Positions 20,562-29,772 are shown, counted from the first letter of the stretch. The stretch: 64,000 nucleotides of DNA from Ga0077527 sp945862135 (GCA_964203275.1 CAXNMF010000008.1:1-64000); one strand, 5' to 3'. Notes: generated by a model not told the origin, from the letters alone. Translations and numbers: made by a program.

Positions 20562-21977
20562 TCAGGTCACCCGGATATTCTTGAACTGCCAGGGATCCGA
20601 CTCATCCAGATCTTCGGGGAAGGGGTGGTTGCGCCCCTGCAGCGGCGTCCAGTCGGAATATTTCCCGACCACCTTGCCCAGATAGGGCTTGGCGATTTCC
20701 AGCACGCGCTGGAAATCCATGTCTTCCGGCTCGATGATGCCCGCTTGCGGGTTTTCCATTGCCCACACAATCGCGCCGAGCACACCGGCCGAAACCTGCA
20801 GGCTCGTCGCATTGTTGTACGGCGCCAGCTTGCGTGCCTCATCAATCGACAGCTGCGAGCCGTACCAGTAAGCGCCCTTTTTGTGACCGAGAAGCAAAGC
20901 GCCCAGTTCGTCAGTGCCTTCAGTGATCTCGTCGCGGTACAAGCGGCGTTCTTCCTGCCCAACCCAGTTGCGGCCCGCGAGCTCATGCACCGACAACACG
21001 GTGTCATCGCAAGGGTGATAGGCGTAATGGCAGGTCGGCCGGTACGCCACCTGATCGCCTTTTTTGACGGTCAGGTAATCCGAAATCGAAATCGCCTCTC
21101 CATGCGTGATCAGGTAACCCTGAAATGCGCCGGCATTCGGCGTCCATGTGCGCACCTTCACCGAAGCGCCGGGACGATTCAGGTAAATCGCCGCCTGGCA
21201 GCCGTACTCGTGATTCATCCCTTCGGGCGGAAAATGCTTTTCGTGCGAACCCCAGCCCAGCTCGCAAGGCTGCGAACCTTCACCGATGAAACCATCCACC
21301 GACCAGGTGTTGACAAACTCACCCGGTTTTTTGCGCGGCAATGCGTACTGGGTATCGCGCTCGGAACAGTGCACCGACTTCACGTCCAGCTCCATCGCCA
21401 GTTGCGCCCACTCCGCCTTGGTTTTCGGAATATCCGTGCGACCGAGAATATCCCGCGCCAAATCCACCAACCCCTGCTTCACCCAATGGGTAATCAGCCC
21501 CGGATTGGCGCCGTGCGTCGGGATGACCGTCGGCCCTTTGGGAAATTTCTTGCGCAGCTCCAGCACTTCCTCGCGCTGGCCATAGTTCGAACGCCGCGAC
21601 GCCGACACCGTCGGATCGGTATAACCACCCGCCCACGGCTCGATGCACGAGTCGGTGTAAAGAACACCTTTCTCGCAGCAATACTCAATCAGCGCGGAAC
21701 TCGCGACGTCAACCGACAGATTGATCAGCAAATCACCCTTGTCCAGCTTGGAATCAAGGATCGCGCGATAGTTGGTGCGCGTCAGCGGATTGATCTCGTA
21801 GCGGATGCCGAAAGCCTCGGCCTCGGCGCGACCGCGCTCATGCGCGGTAATGATGGAAATGCGTTCTTTCGGTATCTCGATATGCCGCAGCAGCAGCGGC
21901 AGTACACCCTGCGCTACGGAACCGAAACCGACGAAAACGATTTTTCCCTGGAATTTGAAATATTTTTGATCGGCCAT
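20562..21977 (-). CDS. hss: homospermidine synthase
   Basis: A 471-residue NAD-dependent enzyme of the saccharopine dehydrogenase-like superfamily. The Rossmann motif VFVGFGSVAQGVLPLL follows the start; DLLINLSVDVASSALI and VIPTHGANPGLITHWV are typical of bacterial homospermidine synthase. The family transfers an aminobutyl group between putrescines to make sym-homospermidine. I chose the ATG at 21977 (MADQKYFKFQGK) because the preceding 15 codons are not conserved. It is transcribed divergently from the aldehyde dehydrogenase gene across 163 bases. Confidence 0.9.
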   Translation of the reverse strand: MADQKYFKFQGKIVFVGFGSVAQGVLPLLLRHIEIPKERISIITAHERGRAEAEAFGIRYEINPLTRTNYRAILDSKLDKGDLLINLSVDVASSALIEYCCEKGVLYTDSCIEPWAGGYTDPTVSASRRSNYGQREEVLELRKKFPKGPTVIPTHGANPGLITHWVKQGLVDLARDILGRTDIPKTKAEWAQLAMELDVKSVHCSERDTQYALPRKKPGEFVNTWSVDGFIGEGSQPCELGWGSHEKHFPPEGMNHEYGCQAAIYLNRPGASVKVRTWTPNAGAFQGYLITHGEAISISDYLTVKKGDQVAYRPTCHYAYHPCDDTVLSVHELAGRNWVGQEERRLYRDEITEGTDELGALLLGHKKGAYWYGSQLSIDEARKLAPYNNATSLQVSAGVLGAIVWAMENPQAGIIEPEDMDFQRVLEIAKPYLGKVVGKYSDWTPLQGRNHPFPEDLDESDPWQFKNIRVT

Positions 21978-22140
21978 TTCATAAACTGGTTTTGTCGTTT
22001 TGCGGAAGCCGGAGTCTATCAATTTTTGTCCGGCACGGACAGCAAAACCGGCCGTGGTCCGGTGCTGGCTATAATGTCCATCAAATCAACACGACACCGG
22101 CCGCAGAACATCCGCAGACTGGTGCAAACCGGGAACCGAC

Positions 22141-23568
22141 ATGGCTGAATTGAATCCGCAATCCGCGCAATCACCCGCAGCGATCACCGTGGCAGCGCTT
22201 GTTGAACGCGCACGCAAGGCACAGGCGGCCATTGCGAAGTACTCTCAGGCGCAGCTCGATGAACTGGTCACCGCCGCCGGCTGGGCGATCATGGAACCCG
22301 CGCGCAACCGCATGCTCGCCGAAATCGCCGTGCGCGACACCGGGCTCGGCAGCGTCGATGACAAGATCAACAAGAACCACCGCAAGACGCTGGGCCTGAT
22401 GCGCGACCTCAAGGGCGCGATCTCCACCGGCGTGCTCGCTGAACTGCCGGAACTCGGCCTCACCGAAATCGCCCGCCCGGTCGGCGTGGTCGCCGCTGTC
22501 GTGCCGTCCACCAATCCCGGCGCAACACCGGCCAACAACATCATCAATGCGCTGAAGTGCGGCAACGCGGTGATTCTGTCGCCGTCGCCCAAGGGGTATT
22601 CAACTTCGGCGAAGCTGATCGAATTCATCTACGCCGAATTTGCGCGCATCGGCGTACCGACCGATCTGGTATTGACGCTGCCGCATCCGGTCACCAAGGA
22701 GCTGAGCCAGGAACTGATGAAACAATGCGACCTCGTCGTCATCACCGGATCACAAGCCAATGTACGCGCGGGTTACTCCAGCGGCACACCGGCGCTGGGT
22801 GTCGGCGCGGGCAATGTCGCGGTGATCGTCGATGACTCCGCTGATCTGGATGACGCCGCGCAGAAAATCATGCGTTCGAAGATTTTCGACAACGCCACCA
22901 GCTGCTCATCGGAAAACAGCGTCATCATCCACGCCGCGGTGTACGACCGGATGATTGCCGCACTGACCAAGGTTGGTGGCGCACTGCTCACTGACGATGA
23001 AAAATCCACGCTGCAGCAAACGATGTTCCCCGGCGGCAAACTGTCTTCCGCCGTCACCGCACAAAGCGTCGCGAAGATCTGCGGCATCGCAGGCCTGACA
23101 CGCCCGGAACTGGTCAACGCCAAATGCCTGCTGGTCGAAGAAACCGGCACCGGCAAATCCGCACCTTTCTCCGGCGAAAAACTGTCACCGGTGATGACAA
23201 TCTATAAAGCACGCGATTTCGACAACGCCTTCGCCACGCTGCGCGCCATCTACGACTATCAGGGCGACGGCCACTCCTGCGGCATACACACAAAAAATAA
23301 TGAACATATTCAAAGACTTGGAATGGAGATGACGGTGTGCCGGGTGATCGTCAACCAAGCCCACGCCATCGCCAACGGCGGTAACTTCGACAACGGCCTG
23401 CCGTTCTCGCTGACCATGGGCTGCGGCACCTGGGGCGGCAACAGCTTCTCCGAGAACCTGAACTACCGTCACTTCATGAACACCACGCGCATCGTGCGCA
23501 CGATCCCGCCGCGCGAACCGTCGGTGGACGACATCTTCGGCGACTACCGAAAAAAATACGGGGCCTGA
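22141..23568 (+). CDS. acylating aldehyde dehydrogenase, SauS-like
   Basis: A 475-residue CoA-acylating aldehyde dehydrogenase. The cofactor region AAVVPSTNPGATPANNII (about residues 118-135), the catalytic Cys in FDNATSCSSENSVI (about residue 256), and a C-terminal GCGTWGGNSFSENL motif are clear. The closest recognisable group is sulfoacetaldehyde dehydrogenase (acylating), SauS of Cupriavidus necator. The adjacent AMP-forming acyl-CoA ligase supports a sauS-sauT-like pair converting sulfoacetate through sulfoacetyl-CoA. Acetaldehyde or another aldehyde is the alternative. No xsc gene is nearby. Confidence 0.82.
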   Translation: MAELNPQSAQSPAAITVAALVERARKAQAAIAKYSQAQLDELVTAAGWAIMEPARNRMLAEIAVRDTGLGSVDDKINKNHRKTLGLMRDLKGAISTGVLAELPELGLTEIARPVGVVAAVVPSTNPGATPANNIINALKCGNAVILSPSPKGYSTSAKLIEFIYAEFARIGVPTDLVLTLPHPVTKELSQELMKQCDLVVITGSQANVRAGYSSGTPALGVGAGNVAVIVDDSADLDDAAQKIMRSKIFDNATSCSSENSVIIHAAVYDRMIAALTKVGGALLTDDEKSTLQQTMFPGGKLSSAVTAQSVAKICGIAGLTRPELVNAKCLLVEETGTGKSAPFSGEKLSPVMTIYKARDFDNAFATLRAIYDYQGDGHSCGIHTKNNEHIQRLGMEMTVCRVIVNQAHAIANGGNFDNGLPFSLTMGCGTWGGNSFSENLNYRHFMNTTRIVRTIPPREPSVDDIFGDYRKKYGA

Positions 23569-23577
23569 AAACCGTTT

Positions 23578-23691
23578 ACCGCCAAGGCGCCAAGAGCGCC
23601 AAGAAAAACAAGATCAGAACAAAAATCTTGAGGACTGCCATGTTTTGCATTTCGTTTAAAGGTTCTCTTGGCGCTCTTGGCGTCTTGGCGG
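23578..23691. repeat. 27-bp inverted repeat of CGCCAAGA units
   Basis: The left arm at 23578-23604 and right arm at 23665-23691 are inverted copies matching at 26 of 27 positions. Each arm is itself built of direct repeats of about 9 bases (GCCAAGRCG / GCCAAGA). A smaller inverted pair (CAAGAT / ATCTTG) lies between. The same kind of sequence is dispersed in many bacterial genomes and often gives spurious small ORFs. Here it separates two co-directional genes and could form a large RNA hairpin. Confidence 0.85.
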
Positions 23692-23707
23692 TTAAAAGCC
23701 TTTAACC

Positions 23708-25217
23708 ATGCGCACCATTCGCCATTACGTAGACCGCCGCGCCGCCGAACAACCGGACGCCATCTGGCTGATCGCACCCGAAACCGGCGCGACGATGAGC
23801 TTCGCGCAGTTGCAGCGCAACTCGCAGGACCTCACCCATTTCCTGATGGGCGCCGGCCTGAAAAAAGGCGACAAGGTCGCATTGATGCTGCACAACAGCT
23901 ACCAGACCGCGCGCCTGCTGATCGGCGTGATGTACGGCGGCTTCATGGTTGCTCCTCTGAACCTGCTGGCGCAACCTTCGCAGCTCAGCTACGTTCTGCA
24001 GCATTCAGATACACGCATCATTTTCACCAGCGCCGAATTTGCAGAACGTCTCGAAGTCGCCCTGGAAGGCATCGACCACGGCATCACCATCATCGCCATT
24101 GATCCCGACGCGACGACGCTGTTTGAACACGCCCACCTCCCCGATACGCCGCTGCCCGACGTGAGTGAAACCGACGACGCGCTGCTGATGTACACCTCGG
24201 GCACCACCGGCAAACCCAAAGGCTGCGTGTTATCCAACCGCAGCGTCTGCGCCGGCGGGGAATTCACCAGCAGTGCGCATGAACTCACAGCCAAAGACCG
24301 CGTGTTGTGCGCGATGCCGCTGTACCACATCAACGGCCAGATCGTGACCACCGTCGCGCCGCTGGTGCATGGCGGCAGCGTGGTGATGCCGCAGCGCTTC
24401 AGCGTCAGCAACTACTGGGAACTCGTCGCCAAGCACCGATGCACGTGGATCAACGTCGTGCCGACCATCATTGCCTATCTGATGAATGCGCCGACGCCGA
24501 AGGACAAGGGACTCGACGTCTCGCGCGTCAAGTTCTGCCGCTCCGCCTCGGCGCCGCTGCCGCCGGAACTGCACCGCGCGTTCGAAGCAAGTTCGGCATC
24601 GGCATCATTGAAACCTTCGGCATGACCGAAACCAACGCGCCCTGCTTCACCAATCCCTACGACCCGGCAAAACGCAAGATCGGTAGCCCCGGCACCGCCT
24701 GGGGCAACGAAGCCAAGGTCATCGATCCGACCACCGGCAAGGAACAACCACGCGGCACGCCCGGCGAACTGATGCTCCGTGGCGACAACGTGATGACCGG
24801 GTTATTACAAGGATCCGAAAAACACCGCCAAAACGCTGGAGCCCGACGGCTGGCTGCACAGCGGCGACCTCGGGCTATATGGACGAGGACGGTTTTGTCT
24901 TTGTCACCGGCCGCATCAAGGAACTGATCATCAAGGGCGGCGAAAACATCGCGCCCCGCGAGATCGACGAAGCCCTGCTCAAACACCCCGCCGTGCTCGA
25001 AGCCGCAGCCGTCGGCATCCCCGACGCCAACTACGGCCAGGAAATCATGGCCTGCGTGATTCTGAAACCGGGGATGGAATGTTCTGTGGAAACGCTTACG
25101 GCGTTTGCGGTTCAGGAACTTGGAAAATACAAAACGCCAAAGGTCATCAAGTTTGTCAGCGAACTGCCCAAGGGGCCTTCGGGGAAGGTGCAGCGACTGA
25201 AGCTGCTGGAACCCTAG
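23708..25217 (+). CDS. AMP-forming acyl-CoA ligase (SauT-like), three frameshifts
   Basis: An adenylate-forming enzyme of about 500 residues. The P-loop-like signature LLMYTSGTTGKPKG lies near residue 165. Frame changes occur near 24591 (a missing A in AAG), near 24799 (extra G in CCGGGT) and near 24870 (extra G in TCGGGC). After correction the conserved ETFGMTE, GWLHSGDLGYMDEDGFVF and GGENIAPREIDEALL motifs and the C-terminal lysine region (PSGKVQRLKL) all join up. All three changes are in homopolymers, so sequencing error is likely. Pairing with the upstream dehydrogenase suggests sulfoacetate- or carboxylate-CoA ligase. Confidence 0.82.
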
Positions 25218-25261
25218 CCTCCCTGCGTTAACGGGAAAATCATTAACTAATTGTTTTTATT

Positions 25262-25329
25262 GGTAATTTTTATTACCCGGTAGATCACCATCAACCTAGA
25301 GTTGACGATAATCTCAATTTTTGTAATTC
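25262..25329 (+). promoter_or_regulatory. AT-rich promoter with two palindromes before the TA-like pair
   Basis: A perfect palindrome GGTAAT-TTTT-ATTACC (25262-25277) is followed by TCAAC-ctaga-GTTGA (25291-25305). The second overlaps a -35-like TTGACG (25302-25307), which is spaced 16 bases from a -10-like TAATTC (25324-25329). Transcription would begin at about the ATG at 25337, so the message may be leaderless. The palindromes are plausible autoregulatory operators. Confidence 0.5.
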
Positions 25330-25336
25330 TTTGTTG

Positions 25337-25864
25337 ATGAATAACTCAATTTTATCCACTAGCCCCGGTCTACTGCTCGAACAGATGAAGGACGCGGCGA
25401 TTCAGCAATTCGGCAACCTCGGCGCCTGGGCGCGGGCTGCCGGCGTGCCCAAGGAAACGCTGTCGCGACTGAAGTCGCAGCCGTCCTGTGATCTGCGCAC
25501 GCTCGCCGCGCTCGCCGCGGCGGCGGGCTACGTCATCACCATGACGCCGGCAGCGGCCGCCGAAACCGGAGACTTTCCGAGCGCACTCACGCGCGAACTG
25601 GAAACACGCCTGCTCGACCTCGCCACATCCGGCAACACAGACAGCACCGCATGGCGTCAACACGGATCAGCGTTTTTCATGGGCGGTCTCGCGGTGCTGC
25701 TCGCCGGCGCCCGCGGATTCGACCGCGAAAAATATCTGCGCCTCGCCGAATCGCTGCACCCCGGCGCATCGACACCTGAAGTGTTTGCCCGCTGGCTGCA
25801 GATGACGCCGCTGCGCGCCGCGCGCTTCCTGCCGATGGCGCGCAAGCGCAAAGGCCTCGCATGA
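25337..25864 (+). CDS. putative HTH antitoxin-like partner
   Basis: A 175-residue cytoplasmic protein. Residues about 10-60 look like a helix-turn-helix (FGNLGAWARAAGVPKETLSRLK, then DLRTLAALAAAAGYVITM), resembling a Cro/XRE-type DNA-binding domain. The rest is alpha-helical and of unknown function. It overlaps the next gene by 4 bases (ATGA), and the promoter carries palindromes, as expected for an autoregulated antitoxin. I used the ATG at 25337; a TTG six bases upstream is possible. The antitoxin role is inferred from context. Confidence 0.6.
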   Translation: MNNSILSTSPGLLLEQMKDAAIQQFGNLGAWARAAGVPKETLSRLKSQPSCDLRTLAALAAAAGYVITMTPAAAAETGDFPSALTRELETRLLDLATSGNTDSTAWRQHGSAFFMGGLAVLLAGARGFDREKYLRLAESLHPGASTPEVFARWLQMTPLRAARFLPMARKRKGLA

Positions 25865-26466
25865 TCAAGCCCGACTTCAGCGCAGGTTACGGCGCAGCAC
25901 TGCTCGAAGTGCTAAAACGCATTGAGGGTGAATTCCGCCAGTACGACAAGGCCGCGCTGCCGATCCGCATGGTCATTGCCGGCGGCACGGCGTTGTACCT
26001 GCACACTGGCGAACGGGTGACCGAGGATGTCGATGCGACGTTCTCGCGGCGCGTGCTGCTCGGGCAGGACATCGAAGTCGCCTACCGCGACGCAGACGGC
26101 CGCGCGGCCCTGCTCTACCTCGACCGCAACTATAACGACACACTTGGCCTGATGCACGAGGATGCCGACGGCGATGCACTACGCGTGGAGATCAAGGGCA
26201 TCGACCGCAAGGTGCTTGATGTGCGTGTACTGACATCGCTGGATCTGGCCGTGTCCAAACTCGCGAGATTTTCAGATCAGGACCGCGAAGACATCCTGCT
26301 GCTGGCAGCACGCAAGCTCATCACTGCACAGGCCTTGCGCAAGCGCGCAGAGGCCGCGCTCGAAGCGTATGTCGGAAATGTGCTGCCGGTTCGCAACACC
26401 ATCGACATTGCGTGCCGATTGATCGAATCGATGAAGTCGGGAATGAAGCCATCGAGAAAGCGGTGA
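25861..26466 (+). CDS. nucleotidyltransferase-like protein (AbiEii/DUF6036 type)
   Basis: A 201-residue protein with the small nucleotidyltransferase pattern: VIAGGTALYLHTGER (about residues 39-53) followed by TEDVDATFSRRV with the paired acidic residues that would bind metal. This matches the AbiEii/DUF6036-like group, often the toxin of type IV-like toxin-antitoxin pairs. The translational overlap with an HTH partner supports that. No activity can be inferred beyond the fold, and the pair may be a simple resident system. Confidence 0.65.
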   Translation: MIKPDFSAGYGAALLEVLKRIEGEFRQYDKAALPIRMVIAGGTALYLHTGERVTEDVDATFSRRVLLGQDIEVAYRDADGRAALLYLDRNYNDTLGLMHEDADGDALRVEIKGIDRKVLDVRVLTSLDLAVSKLARFSDQDREDILLLAARKLITAQALRKRAEAALEAYVGNVLPVRNTIDIACRLIESMKSGMKPSRKR

Positions 26467-26487
26467 GGGCGTCGGAACGGGGTGTAG

Positions 26488-26555
26488 CCCGTAAGGAGTA
26501 ACGGATTACGGGTTGGCCGCCGCTTGACCCCGTATTTCACTTCGTTGCATACGGG
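26488..26555. repeat. two short inverted repeats (CCCGTAA and CCCGTAT)
   Basis: CCCGTAA / TTACGGG at 26488-26512 and CCCGTAT / ATACGGG at 26529-26555 are two different but related palindromes. They are in tandem in the gap between the nucleotidyltransferase gene and the convergent EEP gene. They look like a dispersed intergenic element; they may act as terminators although no T-run follows. Confidence 0.55.
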
Positions 26556-26565
26556 CCACGCAAGC

Positions 26566-27270
26566 TCAATTCGCGAGTGTCACTATCAAAGGCATGTGAT
26601 CACTATACTCAAGCCAAACATTAGGCTCACCAACTTGAAGTAATGCGCCCTGCAGAATATTAGATGAAAGAAATGCATAATCAATGTGATATGGCTTTGT
26701 GATCCGCCTGTTCATAAAAAACGTAGGGGTTGATTCCTGGCCTTGCGGTTCAGATCGATTGAAGTGATACAGACTCTCCAAACCCAACCCTTGCAAATGC
26801 TTTAGAACATCGCTGTGATTCCACCAACGATCCCAAACATCCCATCGGGTATTGCTGTTTAAGTCGCCAATGAGAATTGCATCTTCTTTATTTCGTAGAA
26901 AATTTTGGTGAAGTTGCAAGTACTTCCAGAGTTGCCCTATGTATCGGAACGTTGGCGAATTCGCCTCTCGAGTCCAAACAGCCAGCAAGGCCATTCGGCT
27001 AGCCACAATGCAAGGGAGAAAGAGTTGCAGCGGCCCGGGATCAAGCACCACCCGCTCCAACGTTATCCCCTGGCTTGCAAAAACACCGAGGCCGCGGCTC
27101 TTATTTTCACCAACCCATAGATGGTTGCCGGCCCAAGCTTTGTACTCGGCATCCGGACAACGCAACGGATCCTCGCACTCTTGAATAACGTAAATGTCGG
27201 CCTTTAAAGCAGACAGCGCGCCAAGTTTTTTTCTTAGCGCGCCGTTACAGTTCCAGCTAACTATTTTCAA
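26566..27270 (-). CDS. endonuclease/exonuclease/phosphatase-family protein
   Basis: A 234-residue EEP-superfamily protein. Motifs in order: IVSWNCNG near the N terminus, VIQECED with the metal-binding Glu, ILIGDLNSNTRWD near residue 145, and the C-terminal YSDHMPLIVTL with the catalytic His. No start ATG is present; TTG at 27270 begins LKIVSWNCN and follows a GGGA element. Base composition is clearly more AT-rich than the neighbours, suggesting recent acquisition. The substrate is unknown; nuclease or phosphoesterase activity is inferred from family. Confidence 0.75.
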   Translation of the reverse strand: MKIVSWNCNGALRKKLGALSALKADIYVIQECEDPLRCPDAEYKAWAGNHLWVGENKSRGLGVFASQGITLERVVLDPGPLQLFLPCIVASRMALLAVWTREANSPTFRYIGQLWKYLQLHQNFLRNKEDAILIGDLNSNTRWDVWDRWWNHSDVLKHLQGLGLESLYHFNRSEPQGQESTPTFFMNRRITKPYHIDYAFLSSNILQGALLQVGEPNVWLEYSDHMPLIVTLAN

Positions 27271-27274
27271 TGGC

Positions 27275-28231
27275 TTAAGGCTTAATCCCCGAAGCCCGCA
27301 CCACCTTACCCCAACGCTCAATCTCCTCCGCCAGCATCTTCCTGAAATACTCCGGCGATTCGGCGATCGGGTCGGAACCCATCTGCAGGATGCGGTTGCG
27401 GAAGTCTTCGCGTTTCACCGCGTTGACCGCGACTTTGTTCAGTGCATCGACGATGTGCTGCGGCGTGCCGCGGGTGACCAGCATGCCGTACCAGGTCTGC
27501 GTGACGAAACCGGGCAAGCCGCCTTCGATCATGGTCGGCACTTCCGGCATCAGTGTCGAACGTTTCTGACTGGTGATGCCGAGCACACGAAAGCGATTGA
27601 GCAGCGGCTGCGCGGCGGGGATGTTGCTGAACGAGAACTCGACTTCGCCGCTGGCCAGCGCGGTCAGCGAAGGGCCGGTACCCTTGTACGGGATGTGGGT
27701 GAAGTCGCCCTTGATGAACAGTTTGAGCATTTCACCTGACAAGTGCTGCGTGCTGCCGCTGCCCGACGAGGAGTAGTTCATCTTGCCCGGGTTCTTTTTG
27801 ACGACGGCGATGAATTCCTTGACGGTTTTCGCCGGCACTGACGGATGTGTCATCAGCAGGTTGGCGCTGGAAGCAAATACCGCGACCGGGATGAAATCCT
27901 TGACCGGGTCATAGTTCAGTTTGGGATACAGCGTGGCATTGACGCCCAGCGCCGCCGAGCTCAGGAATATCGTGTAGCCGTCGGCCGGTTGGCGGACGAT
28001 GAATTCCGCGGCAATGTTCTGCGCCTGGCCGGCGCGGTTCTCGACGATGACCTGCTGTCCCAGCGCCTCGGTGATCTGCGGCGCCATCAAGCGCCCCATG
28101 ATGTCGCTGCCGCCGCCGGGGGCGTAACCGATGATCATGCGGATGGGTTTGGTCGGATATTTTTCCTGAGCGTATGCAGTGCTGCTGAACGCCAGAGTGA
28201 CGCCGACGATGCCGGCAATCAGTGATTTCAT
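27275..28231 (-). CDS. Bug-family (TctC-like) tripartite tricarboxylate receptor
   Basis: A 318-residue periplasmic binding protein with signal peptide (cleavage after AYAQ) and the YPTKPIRMIIGYAPGGGSDI start typical of Bug receptors; further motifs are THIPYKGTGPSLTAL and PEVPTMIEGG. It is the second such receptor in the window, about 40% similar to the first by eye and without nearby TctAB genes. It ends 4 bases before the TTG start proposed for the EEP gene. Ligand unknown. Confidence 0.9.
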   Translation of the reverse strand: MKSLIAGIVGVTLAFSSTAYAQEKYPTKPIRMIIGYAPGGGSDIMGRLMAPQITEALGQQVIVENRAGQAQNIAAEFIVRQPADGYTIFLSSAALGVNATLYPKLNYDPVKDFIPVAVFASSANLLMTHPSVPAKTVKEFIAVVKKNPGKMNYSSSGSGSTQHLSGEMLKLFIKGDFTHIPYKGTGPSLTALASGEVEFSFSNIPAAQPLLNRFRVLGITSQKRSTLMPEVPTMIEGGLPGFVTQTWYGMLVTRGTPQHIVDALNKVAVNAVKREDFRNRILQMGSDPIAESPEYFRKMLAEEIERWGKVVRASGIKP

Positions 28232-28359
28232 GGTGATACTCCTCTGCGATTATTTTAAATACTTGATTATTAAATTATTTTTTACGTCACGTGCCGACCA
28301 CTGCCGGTACAGTCGTGCCCGAGGATAACGCAGGTCTGCACCCACGAGAACCTTGCCCC

Positions 28360-29772
28360 TCAGCGCGGCAGCGTCAGCAGCGCAGCCAATCCACCCTCGC
28401 TACGGTTGCGCAAGGCAATGTCGCCGCCATGCAGCTCTGCCACGTTCTTCGCAATCGCCAGCCCCAGTCCGGTGCCGCCGGTGTCGCGGTTGCGTGAACC
28501 TTCAACGCGATAAAACGGTTCGAACACTTTGGTCAGTTGATCGGGCGGCAAGCCGGGGCCTTGATCAAGAATGCTGATCTGCAAACGTTCGGCATTGTCA
28601 TCCACAAGCACCTGCGCGCTCTGGCCGTACTTGATGGCGTTTTCGAGCAGATTGGCAAGGCAGCGTTTCAGCGCCTGCGGTCGACCCGGATAAGGTCCAG
28701 TGGCCTGACCCTCGATCGTCACCACACCACCGGTCTCGTGCAGATCAGCCTGCAAACTTTCGAGCAGCGCGTTCACATCCACCGGCTGCACCGGTTCGCC
28801 ATTGTCCATGCCGCGCAGGAAATCCAGCGCCGAAGCCACCATGGCTTCCATTTCCTGCAGGTCGTTGCTGAACTTTGCGCGCAGTTGCGCATCGTCGAGC
28901 AATTCGGCACGCAATCGCAGGCGCGTGATCGGCGTCTTGAGGTCATGAGACATGGCCGCCAGCACCTGGGTGCGTTCGCGCAGGTACGCCGCGAGCCGCG
29001 ACTGCATGGTGTTGAAGGCACGCGCAGCGCGCGCCACTTCGGTGGGGCCGGTTTCCGCCAACGGCGGACGATTGATGTTTTTGCCGAGTTCATCGGCAGC
29101 ATCAGCCAAAGTTTTCAGCGGCCTTGTCGCCCAGCGCACCGCGATCAGCGATACCCCGATCACCGCTGCCAGCAACAACACGATGCTCAGCAGTACACGA
29201 TAGGGCCAGCTCTCGGTGGCCTGCGGCTGGCGCGCATCAAAAGTTACCTTCGTGCCGTCGCGCAAGGCAACCTGCGCGATAAAGGTGAGACCGCCGGAGC
29301 CACCGCCGTGACGCATCATCGGTGGAGTCCACTCTCCCGCACTGCCAGGCCCGCGCATCGCGCCGCCGCCCGGATAGGTACCACCCGGGTACGGACCGCC
29401 CACGGCCATGCCGACCACCACATTGCGATCCTCACCGAGAAAACGCCGCAGCACAGATGCAAACAACACTGCACGCGCGCCGGATTCACTGGCCGCATCG
29501 GCAGGCGTCAGTGGCGGACGGTCCAGACTCACCGCCATTGGTGGTGCCGCCAGTACCTTGACGATTTTCTGGCGTTCCGGCGGCGTCAGCGTATCGAGAA
29601 GATTGACGATGTCGGCAATACGCTGCGCCGATTGCATGCCGCTGGCCTGCATCAACAATTCGCTGCGATCATGCATGTGGACGGCAAAACTCAGCAGCTG
29701 CGCTGTTAGCAATCCGCCCAGCAGCACCAGCACCAGGCGACTGAACAGCGAGCGTGGCAGCAGGTTCATCAA
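28360..29772 (-). CDS. sensor histidine kinase (EnvZ-like)
   Basis: A 470-residue inner-membrane kinase. Transmembrane helix 1 is at about residues 12-32, followed by a periplasmic domain with a Gly/Pro/Met-rich loop (GGPYPGGTYPGGGAMRG, about residues 124-140), then helix 2 (about 198-218), HAMP, the phosphoacceptor box AMSHDLKTPITRLRLR (His near residue 280) and a HATPase domain with NLLENAIKYG and GGTGLGLAIAKN. It overlaps the response regulator upstream by 4 bases, so the two are coupled. The Met/Gly loop may hint at metal sensing. Confidence 0.93.
   Translation of the reverse strand: MMNLLPRSLFSRLVLVLLGGLLTAQLLSFAVHMHDRSELLMQASGMQSAQRIADIVNLLDTLTPPERQKIVKVLAAPPMAVSLDRPPLTPADAASESGARAVLFASVLRRFLGEDRNVVVGMAVGGPYPGGTYPGGGAMRGPGSAGEWTPPMMRHGGGSGGLTFIAQVALRDGTKVTFDARQPQATESWPYRVLLSIVLLLAAVIGVSLIAVRWATRPLKTLADAADELGKNINRPPLAETGPTEVARAARAFNTMQSRLAAYLRERTQVLAAMSHDLKTPITRLRLRAELLDDAQLRAKFSNDLQEMEAMVASALDFLRGMDNGEPVQPVDVNALLESLQADLHETGGVVTIEGQATGPYPGRPQALKRCLANLLENAIKYGQSAQVLVDDNAERLQISILDQGPGLPPDQLTKVFEPFYRVEGSRNRDTGGTGLGLAIAKNVAELHGGDIALRNRSEGGLAALLTLPR

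Noticed and set aside
23544..23777. A 77-residue minus-strand frame over the inverted repeat
   Set aside because: It is made mostly of translated repeat (RQDAKSAK, FLGALGALAV) and is a known kind of artefact.
24307..25217. A separate second ligase gene after the first open frame
   Set aside because: The pieces join into one standard acyl-CoA ligase after correcting three one-base indels; no independent start is plausible.
26488..26555. CRISPR-like array
   Set aside because: Only two short, different palindromes without regular spacers; no cas genes are nearby. No CRISPR array seen in the window.
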